This document shows positions 27,502 through 35,589 of a DNA stretch of 64,000 bases, one piece after another (the first letter of the stretch is position 1; each line of letters begins with the position of its first letter). A program made the position numbers and the translations under genes. This DNA is from Natronococcus amylolyticus DSM 10524 (lineage in GTDB: Archaea; Halobacteriota; Halobacteria; Halobacteriales; Natrialbaceae): positions 1 to 64,000 of the forward strand of contig NZ_AOIB01000038.1 in NCBI RefSeq assembly GCF_000337675.1, read 5' to 3'. Under the pieces are notes generated by a model. It worked only from the letters and a program-made list of their open reading frames with translations, did no database searches and was not told the DNA's origin.

Positions 27502-29763
27502 TCAGGCCGGAACTTCCTCGGGATCGCGGTCCCAGTGGCGGTGCTGGGCGATCGCGTCGACGAACGTCTCGGCGAACGACTCGATGTCGTCGCTGCGGCA
27601 GGTGACGACGCCGGCGTCCGAGACGAGTTCGCCCTCGTCGGCGATCTCGGTCTCCGGTAGGTCGACGTCCTCGAATAGCGCCGTTCCCTCGCCGACCGCG
27701 GCGATCGGCTTGTAGTGCTTGAACGCCTCCGCGACGAAGTGTTTCGGGTCGCCCTGTCCGCGCATGGCGTCGACGCTCTCCTCGCCGCCGGGGATCACGA
27801 CCGCGTCGAACGAGACGGAAGCCGCCGCGACGTGGTGTTTGTCCGGCTCGACCGTCTCGCCGTCGGCGCCGGACTTCTCCCCGAGGACTTTCGAGATGAC
27901 CTTGACTCGAGCGCCCTCCTCCTCTAAGGCCGCCCGGAGCGTCTCGACGTGTTCGTCGTCGAACCCGTCGTCGATCAGCATCGCGATCTTGCGGGTTTCG
28001 ATCGTATCGGGGGTCCGGTTTTCCATGCTCAGGGAGGGGTCCTCCCGATCGTGGGTCGGCATCTGGTCACCGGGCTCCTCGGGCGGTTCGATGCCGATCC
28101 CCTCGGCGACGCGTGTGGCGAACTCGTGGTCGACGTTGTTGAAGAGATCGTAGACCATCCGCTCACGGATCTCCACGCGCCCGACCTTGCCGAGTTCGAA
28201 GTGGGCGGCCTCGACGATGTTCTGTTTCTCCGGCTCGGACATGGAGTTCCAGAACAGCCGCGCCTGCGTGAAGTGGTCCTCGAAGCTGTCGCTGCGGTTG
28301 CGGATCTTCTGGCCGTCGACCTTCTCGGCGTAGTGTTCGTAGCCGCCCTCCTCGGCGGAGGCCTCCTGGGGGTCGTCGTCGCCGATCGAGTTCGGCTTGT
28401 ACGACACCTTCCCCTCGTTGATCTCCTGGCGCATGAAGCCGGCGCGCTGGTTGTTGTGTCGCTCGGCGATCGGCCGGTTGATCGGGATCTCGTCCCAGTT
28501 GGCGCCGCCGAAGCGGTTGAGCTGGGTGTCCTGGTAGGAGAACAGCCGCCCCTGCAGGAGCGGGTCGTTCGAGAAGTCGATCCCCGGAACGACGTTGCCC
28601 GGATGGAACGCGACCTGCTCGACCTCCGCGAAGAAGTTGTCGGGGGTTTCGTTCAGGACCATCTTCCCGATCGGCCGGACCGGGACCTCGGTCTCGGGGA
28701 CGATCTTTGTCGGGTCGAGGACGTCGAAGTCGAACTCCTCGGCCTGCTCCTCGTCGAAGATCTGGACGCCCAGTTCCCACTCGGGGTCGTACCCCTCCTC
28801 GATGACGTCGTAGAGCCCCTTGCGGTTGAAGTCGGAGCTCTTGCCCCAGAGCTTCGTCGTCTCGTCCCAGACGAGCTGGTGGGTGCCGAGCTTGGGCGTC
28901 CAGTGGAACTTGACGAACACCGACTCGCCGTCGTCGTTGACCAGCCGGAAGGTGTGGACGCCGAAGCCCTGCATCATGCGGTAGGCTCGTGGCAGCGCCC
29001 GGCCCGAGAGCACCCACATGAGCATGTGGGTCGTCTCGGGTTTCAGCGAGGCGAAGTCCCAGAACGTGTCGTGGGCCGCCGACGCCTGGGGAATGCCGTT
29101 ATCGGGCTCGGGTTTGATCGCGTGGACCAGGTCGGGGAACTCCATCGCGTCCTGGATGAAGAAGGGCGGCATGTTGTTCCCGACGAGGTCCCAGTTTCCC
29201 TCCTCGGTGTAGAACTTCGTCGCGAACCCGCGGACGTCCCGGACAGTGTCAGACGAGCCGCGAGAGCCGACGACCGTCGAGAACCGCGTAAAGACGGGCG
29301 TCTTCTGGTCGGGATCCTGGAAGAGGCCCGCCTTCGTCAGTTCGGAGATGTCGTCGTACTCGCCGAGGTCGGGATCCTCGTAGGGCTGGAAGTAGCCGTG
29401 GGCACCCGTTCCGCGGGCGTGGACGACCCGTTCCGGGATCGACTCGTGGTCGAACTGGGTCATCTTCTCCCGGAAGTGGAAGTCCTCCATGATCGTCGGC
29501 CCGCGCTCGCCCGCCTTCAGGGAGTTGTCGGTGTCGCTGATCTTGACGCCGTGGTCGCTCGTCAGGTGCTCGCCCTCCGGGTTCTCCCGGACCTCCTCGA
29601 GCTGGTCGTGTTTACTGTTCTCGTCTACCTCGCCGCCGGCGTCGTCGCTCTTTCCCGGTGATCCCGAGCCGTCGGCTCGAGTCGGGTTCGCGGTCGCATC
29701 GTCCGTCGTCTTCTCGGCTCGATCCTCCGCTCGGTCGGTGTCGGATGGATTGTTGGCTGTCAT
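27502..29763 (-). CDS. katE: large-subunit (HPII-type) catalase
   Basis: 753 aa, clade 2 monofunctional catalase. Acidic N-terminal extension (1-65); core with distal His in VVHARGTGAHG (H115), RFSTVVGSRGSSDTVRDVRG, Asn region GNNMPPFFIQDA, proximal haem Tyr in RLFSYQDTQLNR; C-terminal flavodoxin/class I GATase-like domain (about 600-735: KIAMLIDDGFDDEHVETL, VVIPGGEESVDAM). Cytoplasmic H2O2 dismutation. A long untranslated gap (about 250 nt) lies upstream. Confidence 0.95.
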   Translation of the reverse strand: MTANNPSDTDRAEDRAEKTTDDATANPTRADGSGSPGKSDDAGGEVDENSKHDQLEEVRENPEGEHLTSDHGVKISDTDNSLKAGERGPTIMEDFHFREKMTQFDHESIPERVVHARGTGAHGYFQPYEDPDLGEYDDISELTKAGLFQDPDQKTPVFTRFSTVVGSRGSSDTVRDVRGFATKFYTEEGNWDLVGNNMPPFFIQDAMEFPDLVHAIKPEPDNGIPQASAAHDTFWDFASLKPETTHMLMWVLSGRALPRAYRMMQGFGVHTFRLVNDDGESVFVKFHWTPKLGTHQLVWDETTKLWGKSSDFNRKGLYDVIEEGYDPEWELGVQIFDEEQAEEFDFDVLDPTKIVPETEVPVRPIGKMVLNETPDNFFAEVEQVAFHPGNVVPGIDFSNDPLLQGRLFSYQDTQLNRFGGANWDEIPINRPIAERHNNQRAGFMRQEINEGKVSYKPNSIGDDDPQEASAEEGGYEHYAEKVDGQKIRNRSDSFEDHFTQARLFWNSMSEPEKQNIVEAAHFELGKVGRVEIRERMVYDLFNNVDHEFATRVAEGIGIEPPEEPGDQMPTHDREDPSLSMENRTPDTIETRKIAMLIDDGFDDEHVETLRAALEEEGARVKVISKVLGEKSGADGETVEPDKHHVAAASVSFDAVVIPGGEESVDAMRGQGDPKHFVAEAFKHYKPIAAVGEGTALFEDVDLPETEIADEGELVSDAGVVTCRSDDIESFAETFVDAIAQHRHWDRDPEEVPA

Positions 29764-30015
29764 CGGTGGATGAAGTGCGCATACTCTCCGAGGAGGCGAG
29801 GACTTCGGGCGGCGTTTCCCGCCTCTCTAAGTGATAGCGTACACCACCGCGTTCGACGATGCGGTCCCTAACGCTCATCCCGTCATGTGCTTGCAACCCA
29901 ACCCGCATCCGAAAAGGGTGGCCCTCGAGGCTGCGAGAAGCGACGCTGTGTCGCTCGGGTTCGGAGAGCGGCAAAATCGTCCCACGAGGCGTCGACGCCT
30001 CCGGGCGACGTCGCG

Positions 30016-30795
30016 TTACTCGAACTCCGGTTCCCGGTCCTCGAGGAACGCCGCCATCCCCTCGCGCTGGTCGGGCGTGCCGAAGAGGCTCGCGAACGCG
30101 CGTTGTTCGTAGGCCAGCCCGCTCGAGCGCGACCCCCCGCCGAACTGGTTGACGGACTGCTTGGCGGCCAGCATGGCGTCGGCGGGTTTCGCCGCGAGGC
30201 GCTCGGCCAGTTCGGCCACGGTCGACTCGAGTTCGTCGTCGGCGACGACCTCGCCGACGAGACCGAGTTCGGCCGCGCTCTCGGCGTCGAGTCGCTCGCC
30301 GAGGAAGATCAGTCGCCGCGCCGCCTCGTCGCCGACCAGCTGTGGCAGACGCTGGGTCCCGCCCCAGCCCGGAATGATTCCAAGGTCGATCTCGGTGTTG
30401 CCGATCAGCGCCGACTCGCTCGCGACCCGCAGGTCACAGGCCAGCGCCATCTCGCAGCCCCCGCCGAAGGCGTAGCCGTTGACCGCCGCGATCGTCGGCG
30501 CCGGGAACGTCTCGAGGGCGTCGGCGACCGAGTGGCCGAGCTCACCCCAGGCCTGGGCCTCCGGGCTCGAGAGGTCCTGCATGTAACTGATGTCGGCGCC
30601 GGCGATGAACGCGTCGTCGCCGGCCCCCGTCAGGATGAGGGCCCGCGCATCCTCGTCTTCGGCCTCGTCGATAGCGTCGCCGATCCCCTCGAGGGTTTCG
30701 ACGTTCAGGGCGTTGAGAGCATCGGGGCGATCGACGGTCAGCGTCGCGACGGTCTCGTCCTCGTTCCAGCTGAGTCGAACGGTATCTCGGCTCAT
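30016..30795 (-). CDS. enoyl-CoA hydratase/isomerase (crotonase) family
   Basis: 259 aa crotonase fold. Oxyanion-hole segments ALILTGAGDDAFIAGADISYMQ and NGYAFGGGCEMALACDL; the first catalytic Glu is present in NTEIDLGIIPGWGGTQRL. The position of the second hydratase Glu (rat E164) reads Arg in EAARRLIFLGERL. Acts on an acyl-CoA in the cytoplasm; the changed residue makes isomerase or another crotonase reaction as likely as hydration. Next minus-strand gene after the kinase at 30841, 45 nt apart. Confidence 0.87.
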   Translation of the reverse strand: MSRDTVRLSWNEDETVATLTVDRPDALNALNVETLEGIGDAIDEAEDEDARALILTGAGDDAFIAGADISYMQDLSSPEAQAWGELGHSVADALETFPAPTIAAVNGYAFGGGCEMALACDLRVASESALIGNTEIDLGIIPGWGGTQRLPQLVGDEAARRLIFLGERLDAESAAELGLVGEVVADDELESTVAELAERLAAKPADAMLAAKQSVNQFGGGSRSSGLAYEQRAFASLFGTPDQREGMAAFLEDREPEFE

Positions 30796-30840
30796 AGCCT
30801 CGGGTTCGACGAACCGTGATAAAAACCCGGCGACAGACGG

Positions 30841-33288
30841 CTACGATTCGGCCGTCGCGTTCCCGGCGGGTGGCAGCGTCACGGTAAACGTCGACCCCTC
30901 GCCGGGCTCTGAGTCGACCCGGATCTCCCCGCCGTGACGTTCGACGATCCGCTGACAGAGCGCGAGCCCGATCCCGGCTCCCGGCTCGTCGTGGCCGTGC
31001 AGGCGCTGGAACACGTCGAAGATCCGCTCGCTCTCCTCGGGATCGATCCCGACGCCCTCGTCGCGAACGGCGACCCGCCAGTAGCCGTCGGCCCGCGAGC
31101 GCTCGGCCGAGACGTCGATTCTGGGCGGGCCGTCGCCGCTGTATTTGATCGCGTTGCTCAGAAGGTTCTGGAAGAGCTGGCGCAGCTGCCCGGAATCACC
31201 CCGAACTCGGGGCAGCGGCGAGGCGGTGATCTCGGCGTCCGACTCCGCGATCTGGACGCGGATGTCGGATCGGACCGCCTCGAGAACGCACTCGAGGTCG
31301 ACGGTCTCGAACGAGTCCCCGCGGGTGTCGACCCGGGAGTACTCGAGCAGCCCCTCGATCATCTCGCGCATGCGGTCGGCGCCATCGACGGCGTACTCGA
31401 GGAACTCCTCGCCGTCGGCGTCGAGCTCGTCGCCGTAGCGGTCCTCGATCAGCCGCAGGTAGCTCGTGACCATCCGCAGGGGCTCCTGGAGGTCGTGACT
31501 GGCGGCGTAGGCGAACTGCTCTAAGCGCTCGTTCGAGGCCTCCAGCTCGCCGACGAGCTCCTCGAGTTCGGTCTGGTGGTGGCGGCGCTCGAGTTCGTAG
31601 CTGAGCCACTGGGCCGCGAGTTCGACGAACCCCCGTTCGGCGGGCGTCAGCGGCTCCGATCGGGCGTCGTCGTCGGCGAAACAGACCGTCCGGGTGCCGT
31701 CGCCCGCCGGGATCTCGCAGCCGACGTAGGTGTCGAACCCCCACCGCCGGTACGCCCGGTCGTCGGCCCACCCCTCGGCGGGCGCGTCGGTGAGGACGAA
31801 CGGCTCCATCGTCTCGATCGTCTGCCGGCAGTAGGTCTCCGACAGCGGCGCCGTCTTCCCCGGTCGAACCCGGTCGTTCGCCGTGGCGTGAACGACATCG
31901 AACTGACCTGCCTCGGTGTCGACGCTGGCGACGAACCCGACCTCGAGGCCGAGCCGTTCGCGACCGAGCTCGAGCAGCTCGGTGACCTTCTCCTCGAACG
32001 ATCGCTCCGGATCGGCGGTGATCTCGTACAGCTGCCGGAGCGCCCAGTTGCTCTCCCGAAGCTCGCGCTCGGCGGTCTTGCGGTCGGTGATATCCCGGAG
32101 GTAGATCGAGAGTCCCGTCTCGGAGGGGTAGACGCTGACCTCGAGCCACGACTCGAGGGCGGGGACGTACTCCTCGAAGGAGGTCGGCTCCTGGCCCTCC
32201 ATCGCGGTTCGACACTCCGCCTCGAACGTCTCGTCGACGTCCGGAAACACCGTCCAGAACGAGCGGCCCAGCAGCTCCCGGTCCTCGAGTCCGATCAGCT
32301 CCGCGGCGCGGTCGTTGACGTGGGTGAACGTCCAGTCGACGTCGAGGCCGATCACCGCGTCGGTGATCCGGCTGTAGATCTCCTCGAACTCGGACTCGAG
32401 CCGCCGGCGTTCGACCACGTCCCGGACGATCGACACCATCCCGCCGTCGGCCGTCGAGGAGAGGCTGTGTTCCTTGAGAAATCGCGTTCCGTCGCTTTGC
32501 AGCCCGACCGTCTGCCCGGCCCAGACGCCGGTCGTCGAGAGCTGCGGGAACACCTTCCGGTAGATCCGCCTGATCATCCCCGGCGGGTGGACCTCCTCCC
32601 AGTGCATCCCGCACATCGCCGCGGGCTCGTAACCGTACAGCTCGGCGTAGGCCTCGTTGACGTACGCGAACTCGCCGCCGGACTCGAGGACGCCGATCCC
32701 CTCCCGTGCGGTCTCGATCGCGCGGAGGACCCGTCCGTCCTCGGTCCTCGAGTCGGCGTTCGGCCGCCGTCGCCCCGAGTCCACCTCGAGTGCGGTCTCG
32801 AGCACGTCGGCGATACGCTCGAGGAATGCGACGTCGCCGTCCCCGAACGCCCCAGGGTTAGTTGCGTGGGCCTCGAGAACGCCCCACGGTTCGCCGTCGG
32901 CGTCGATTCGGATCCCGACGCTGCTTCCCGGCTCGCGTTCGGTCGGCGGATCGACGTCGCTCGTTCGGTGGTCGTCGACGGTAACGGCTCCTCGCTCGAG
33001 CACCGTTCCCATCCAGCTCTCGGACGTCGCGGGAACCGTTCCGGCCTCGCCTCCCGCCGGGTGGCGGCCGACGTGGCTGCGGATCGTCGCGCGGCTCCCC
33101 CCCGGAAGCCGCTCGAGGACCGCCAGCGATCGAGCGTCGATCACGGTGGCGACGGCACCCGTCGTCTCCTGCAGGATCGTGTCGAGGTCGTCGTCCGCGA
33201 GGGCACGCTGTGCGAGATCGGCGACCGCCTCGTACCGACTCGAGTCGGCGGCCGTCGTTTCGTTCCCCCGACGAGTTGATGGCGCCAT
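30841..33288 (-). CDS. multi-sensor (GAF-PAS-PAS-GAF) soluble histidine kinase
   Basis: 815 aa from ATG 33288; no TM segments. Order: GAF-like domain (about 15-180), PAS with YVNEAYAELYGYEPAAMCG (about 210-310), PAS (DWTFTHVNDRAAELIGLED, about 320-430), GAF (about 450-600; DVVHATANDRVRPGKT), HisKA with FAYAASHDLQEPLRM, HATPase with NLLSNAIKYSG, RDEGVGIDP, GAGIGLALCQRIVERHGG. Typical haloarchaeal cytoplasmic sensor kinase; signal unknown. The TATA-like GTTTATGC (minus, 33314-33321) supports the ATG at 33288. Confidence 0.93.
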   Translation of the reverse strand: MAPSTRRGNETTAADSSRYEAVADLAQRALADDDLDTILQETTGAVATVIDARSLAVLERLPGGSRATIRSHVGRHPAGGEAGTVPATSESWMGTVLERGAVTVDDHRTSDVDPPTEREPGSSVGIRIDADGEPWGVLEAHATNPGAFGDGDVAFLERIADVLETALEVDSGRRRPNADSRTEDGRVLRAIETAREGIGVLESGGEFAYVNEAYAELYGYEPAAMCGMHWEEVHPPGMIRRIYRKVFPQLSTTGVWAGQTVGLQSDGTRFLKEHSLSSTADGGMVSIVRDVVERRRLESEFEEIYSRITDAVIGLDVDWTFTHVNDRAAELIGLEDRELLGRSFWTVFPDVDETFEAECRTAMEGQEPTSFEEYVPALESWLEVSVYPSETGLSIYLRDITDRKTAERELRESNWALRQLYEITADPERSFEEKVTELLELGRERLGLEVGFVASVDTEAGQFDVVHATANDRVRPGKTAPLSETYCRQTIETMEPFVLTDAPAEGWADDRAYRRWGFDTYVGCEIPAGDGTRTVCFADDDARSEPLTPAERGFVELAAQWLSYELERRHHQTELEELVGELEASNERLEQFAYAASHDLQEPLRMVTSYLRLIEDRYGDELDADGEEFLEYAVDGADRMREMIEGLLEYSRVDTRGDSFETVDLECVLEAVRSDIRVQIAESDAEITASPLPRVRGDSGQLRQLFQNLLSNAIKYSGDGPPRIDVSAERSRADGYWRVAVRDEGVGIDPEESERIFDVFQRLHGHDEPGAGIGLALCQRIVERHGGEIRVDSEPGEGSTFTVTLPPAGNATAES

Positions 33289-33313
33289 CTCAGCAGTAAT
33301 TCTATCGCGCCAA

Positions 33314-33321
33314 GCATAAAC
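33314..33321 (-). promoter_or_regulatory. TATA element of the multi-sensor kinase gene
   Basis: GTTTATGC on the minus strand, 26-33 nt upstream of the ATG at 33288. The surrounding 33290-33385 is AT-rich and separates it from the divergent zinc-ribbon gene. Confidence 0.5.
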
Positions 33322-33444
33322 TCTCTGCAATTTTCAACCCTCCATCACGTTTGAAATATTAGGAAATAAAAACTGTGTTGAACGAGTGAATGGGGCGGAC
33401 GAAACGCCCTTGTGTCGAGACACCGAATGTCACTGTAGTCAGTC

Positions 33445-33648
33445 ATGAAAAGCGTCTACGCGTGTCGGGACTGCGGCACCCAGTTCCGAGGAACCAGACG
33501 GGTCTGTTCGCTCTGTGGGACACGGGTCGGCGACACGACCCGCGGCACCTGCAAGGACTGTGGCTCCATCCTGACCGAGTCGGCCGAGCAGTGCTGTTCC
33601 CGCTGCGGGTCGACGAACGTCGAGCGCGTCTCCGTCGACGCGGACTGA
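33445..33648 (+). CDS. double zinc-ribbon protein
   Basis: 67 aa (MKSVYACRDCGTQFRG). Four CxxC knuckles, CRDC, CSLC, CKDC and CSRC, form two zinc ribbons with almost no other sequence. Cytoplasmic; probably an RNA-, DNA- or protein-binding adaptor. Function unknown. Confidence 0.8.
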   Translation: MKSVYACRDCGTQFRGTRRVCSLCGTRVGDTTRGTCKDCGSILTESAEQCCSRCGSTNVERVSVDAD

Positions 33649-33719
33649 TTCTCGGGGAGGCAATGTGCTCGAGGGGGTGAAGGTGGGCTCGAGAGTGTTG
33701 GCTGGCTCGAGAGTCCTTG

Positions 33720-33950
33720 CTAGGCCGGGTACAGATCGGTGTACTTCTCGATCACCGACCAGAGGTGTTGCTCGTTGGAGATCCGGTGGGTTTCCTGGAC
33801 TAACTCGGTCCCGTCGTCGGTGTCGGTCAGCTCGAGAGTCCAGTTCGTGTGGTCGCCCTGGTCCATCCCCCGCTTGGCGAACAGGACGAAGCCGTCCTCG
33901 TGGGCCAGCGCGATCGAGTCCTCGTTCTCGTAGTCGACGTCCCAGCTCAT
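33720..33950 (-). CDS. small conserved haloarchaeal protein, unknown function
   Basis: 76 aa (MSWDVDYENEDSIALAHEDG). Beta-rich acidic pattern: FVLFAKRGMDQGDHTNWTLELTDTD, then a helix HLWSVIEKYTDLYP. Composition is typical haloarchaeal. An AT-rich CCAAAACAC element lies about 33-41 nt upstream. Family not named with certainty. Confidence 0.65.
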   Translation of the reverse strand: MSWDVDYENEDSIALAHEDGFVLFAKRGMDQGDHTNWTLELTDTDDGTELVQETHRISNEQHLWSVIEKYTDLYPA

Positions 33951-34063
33951 GTTTGAGGGGTAGGTGTTAGCGTGTTCAGTGTTTTGGGTTGTAGGCAGTC
34001 GCTCGAAGCGAGGTATTCCGGTACGATCTTAACCGCGTCGTTGGAACACCATCCGGAGGCATC

Positions 34064-34678
34064 ATGAATCGCTCGAGCTGTCGAATCCAACTGTTGGCAC
34101 GGGCCTTCGCGGACGCGATCCCGTCCGTCGATGAGAGAGCCACACATAGCAGGTGGAGACCTGGTATCGGCCCATTTGAAGAGGAGAACCAGATCAAAAT
34201 GATACGGGAGGAGGTTGAACAACGGGCATCTATCGGGGAGTCGATCAAACACGAACAACCCTATCCCAACTCCAATCGCCGCGTCGATTTGCTCTTGGAT
34301 GACGATGGTGATCTGTTGCCGATTGAGGCGAAGCTCATCCGTTTCAGACGAGATAACGGAAATATCGATCCGAACATGTACAAGAGCGTCTTCAGTCCAT
34401 TTCCGGAGCGGAGCTCTTCTACGATGCTAACAGACTGCCAGAAATTGGTAGAGTCCGGATTCGGTTTTCCGTGTGGGGTGCTCGGACTCTATTACGAGGC
34501 TAACGATGAAATGTATACGAATCTCTGTGCAGAGGGAATCGCCGAGAAATTCACTCTCGACGTAAAGTACTGGTACGACATTCCAATCGAAACGGTTTGC
34601 ATCGAGCCATTCGATGGTCTTCGTCACCCGCATCATCAGCACGGGGCAGTCATTGCCTGGAAAATCACCGAACCATGA
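34064..34678 (+). CDS. PD-(D/E)XK nuclease-like protein, unknown function
   Basis: 204 aa. The core NRRVDLLLDDDGDLLPIEAKLIR shows the D-(x)n-E-x-K signature (D about 74, E and K about 87-89), with an upstream helix EEENQIKMIREEV that could supply the first acidic residue. Downstream: YKSVFSPFPERSSSTMLTDCQKLVESG and a His cluster HPHHQHG. The gene is less GC-rich than its neighbours and sits at the left of an accessory segment. A defence or mobile-element origin is inference; it could also be a non-catalytic restriction-like fold. Confidence 0.6.
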   Translation: MNRSSCRIQLLARAFADAIPSVDERATHSRWRPGIGPFEEENQIKMIREEVEQRASIGESIKHEQPYPNSNRRVDLLLDDDGDLLPIEAKLIRFRRDNGNIDPNMYKSVFSPFPERSSSTMLTDCQKLVESGFGFPCGVLGLYYEANDEMYTNLCAEGIAEKFTLDVKYWYDIPIETVCIEPFDGLRHPHHQHGAVIAWKITEP

Positions 34679-34809
34679 CACAGGAAATTGATTTCGTCAG
34701 CTGCATCAGACCCAGCGAACGAGTCAGGCGAACTCCACCGTAGCCTCTGTACTTCTGAGTACGACGTTTTGCAGGTGGGCTTTGTAGCGGATTGTGTTAG
34801 CCGAACCTG

Positions 34810-35064
34810 TTACTCGGTGCTGACTTCGATCTTGGAATCAATCTCGAACGTAACTGCTCGAGTGCTTAGTGTCTCGGCGATCTCCCGACGTTGCTCGAGG
34901 GTGGGGTCGTCCCGCTCGAGGACCTGGCGAGCTGCACGGACAAAATGTGGAACATCGTCGTAGGCACTCACCACAGCCTTCATCTTGTTACAATCGTAGA
35001 ACTCGGCCGCTCGTTCGATCGCGTCTCGTCGACAAGCATAGTCGCCATCGGTTCGTATTCGCAT
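34810..35064 (-). CDS. small DNA-binding-like protein (DUF7692-type)
   Basis: 84 aa from ATG 35064 (MRIRTDGDYACRRDAIERAA); a GTG at 35076 adds four residues. One short strand followed by helices (EFYDCNKMKAVVSAYDDVPHFVRAARQVL), resembling the short ribbon-helix-helix-like proteins common on haloarchaeal plasmids and islands. Role unknown. Confidence 0.6.
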   Translation of the reverse strand: MRIRTDGDYACRRDAIERAAEFYDCNKMKAVVSAYDDVPHFVRAARQVLERDDPTLEQRREIAETLSTRAVTFEIDSKIEVSTE

Positions 35065-35076
35065 GCTCTCGTACAC

Positions 35077-35380
35077 ACGACCCCCAATAGTCTAGTTTTT
35101 TCGACTCACTGAACGGCCCATTTCGCCCCAAAACCCGCCGAACCTTTCGGATCATCGTAGAAGAACGGTGGTCTAGCTGACGGATCGACTCGAGATATGC
35201 ACACGGCGGTTCGCGTCTCGTGTGCATATTCGGGGAATAGAATTTGTCGGCGTGCAACCCCTGGGTTGTTGGCCCAATACAGTACAAACTAATCTCTCCG
35301 TCAGAGGAAAGCTTGAACGTGTATTCAAAAAATACCAACGGTCGTAATATTTCCCGCTCTATTCCAGACTCGAAAAATGG
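35077..35380. other. non-coding border of the AT-rich island
   Basis: About 300 bp between the DUF7692-type gene and the AT-rich cassette. It contains a 10-bp inverted repeat (35195-35229, listed separately); composition shifts from GC-rich to AT-rich at about 35270-35340. Open frames here (for example 34988-35338 minus) lack support. Confidence 0.5.
35195..35229. repeat. 10-bp perfect inverted repeat
   Basis: ATATGCACAC (35195-35204) and GTGTGCATAT (35220-35229) are exact reverse complements around a 15-nt loop. Possible hairpin, operator or recombination site at the edge of the AT-rich cassette. Confidence 0.7.
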
Positions 35381-35584
35381 CTAAAGATCAGTCGGCAGTT
35401 CTTCCTCCGACGCGACCATTCTATCAAATAATTCAACAAATTCTCCATCTTTTTTATCATTATCTAATGATTCATCAAATATACACATGGCGGCTCCGTC
35501 TGGGGAATAGAGACGAGTTGGTATTGAACGACCCTCGTCATTCATCGAGAAGATTTCATGTTTTCTTACATTTCTTCTAACCAT
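35381..35584 (-). CDS. small protein downstream of the MBL gene, unknown function
   Basis: 67 aa (MVRRNVRKHEIFSMNDEGRS). It starts 5 nt after the stop of the 731-aa MBL protein on the same strand and shares its low-GC codon use, so it is very likely cotranscribed. Basic N-terminus, central RLYSPDGAAMCIFDESLD, acidic helical end FVELFDRMVASEEELP. Family not recognised; a partner or regulator of the MBL protein is inferred from position only. Confidence 0.55.
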   Translation of the reverse strand: MVRRNVRKHEIFSMNDEGRSIPTRLYSPDGAAMCIFDESLDNDKKDGEFVELFDRMVASEEELPTDL

Positions 35585-35589
35585 ATTCT

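Noticed and set aside
27949-29661. 570-codon open frame antisense to katE
   Set aside because: It is the mirror of a confident catalase gene; long antisense frames are expected in high-GC haloarchaeal DNA, and the product has no recognisable motifs.
34988-35338. 116-codon minus-strand frame overlapping the DUF7692-type gene
   Set aside because: Overlaps a better-supported gene, spans the perfect inverted repeat, and has no coding-like composition.
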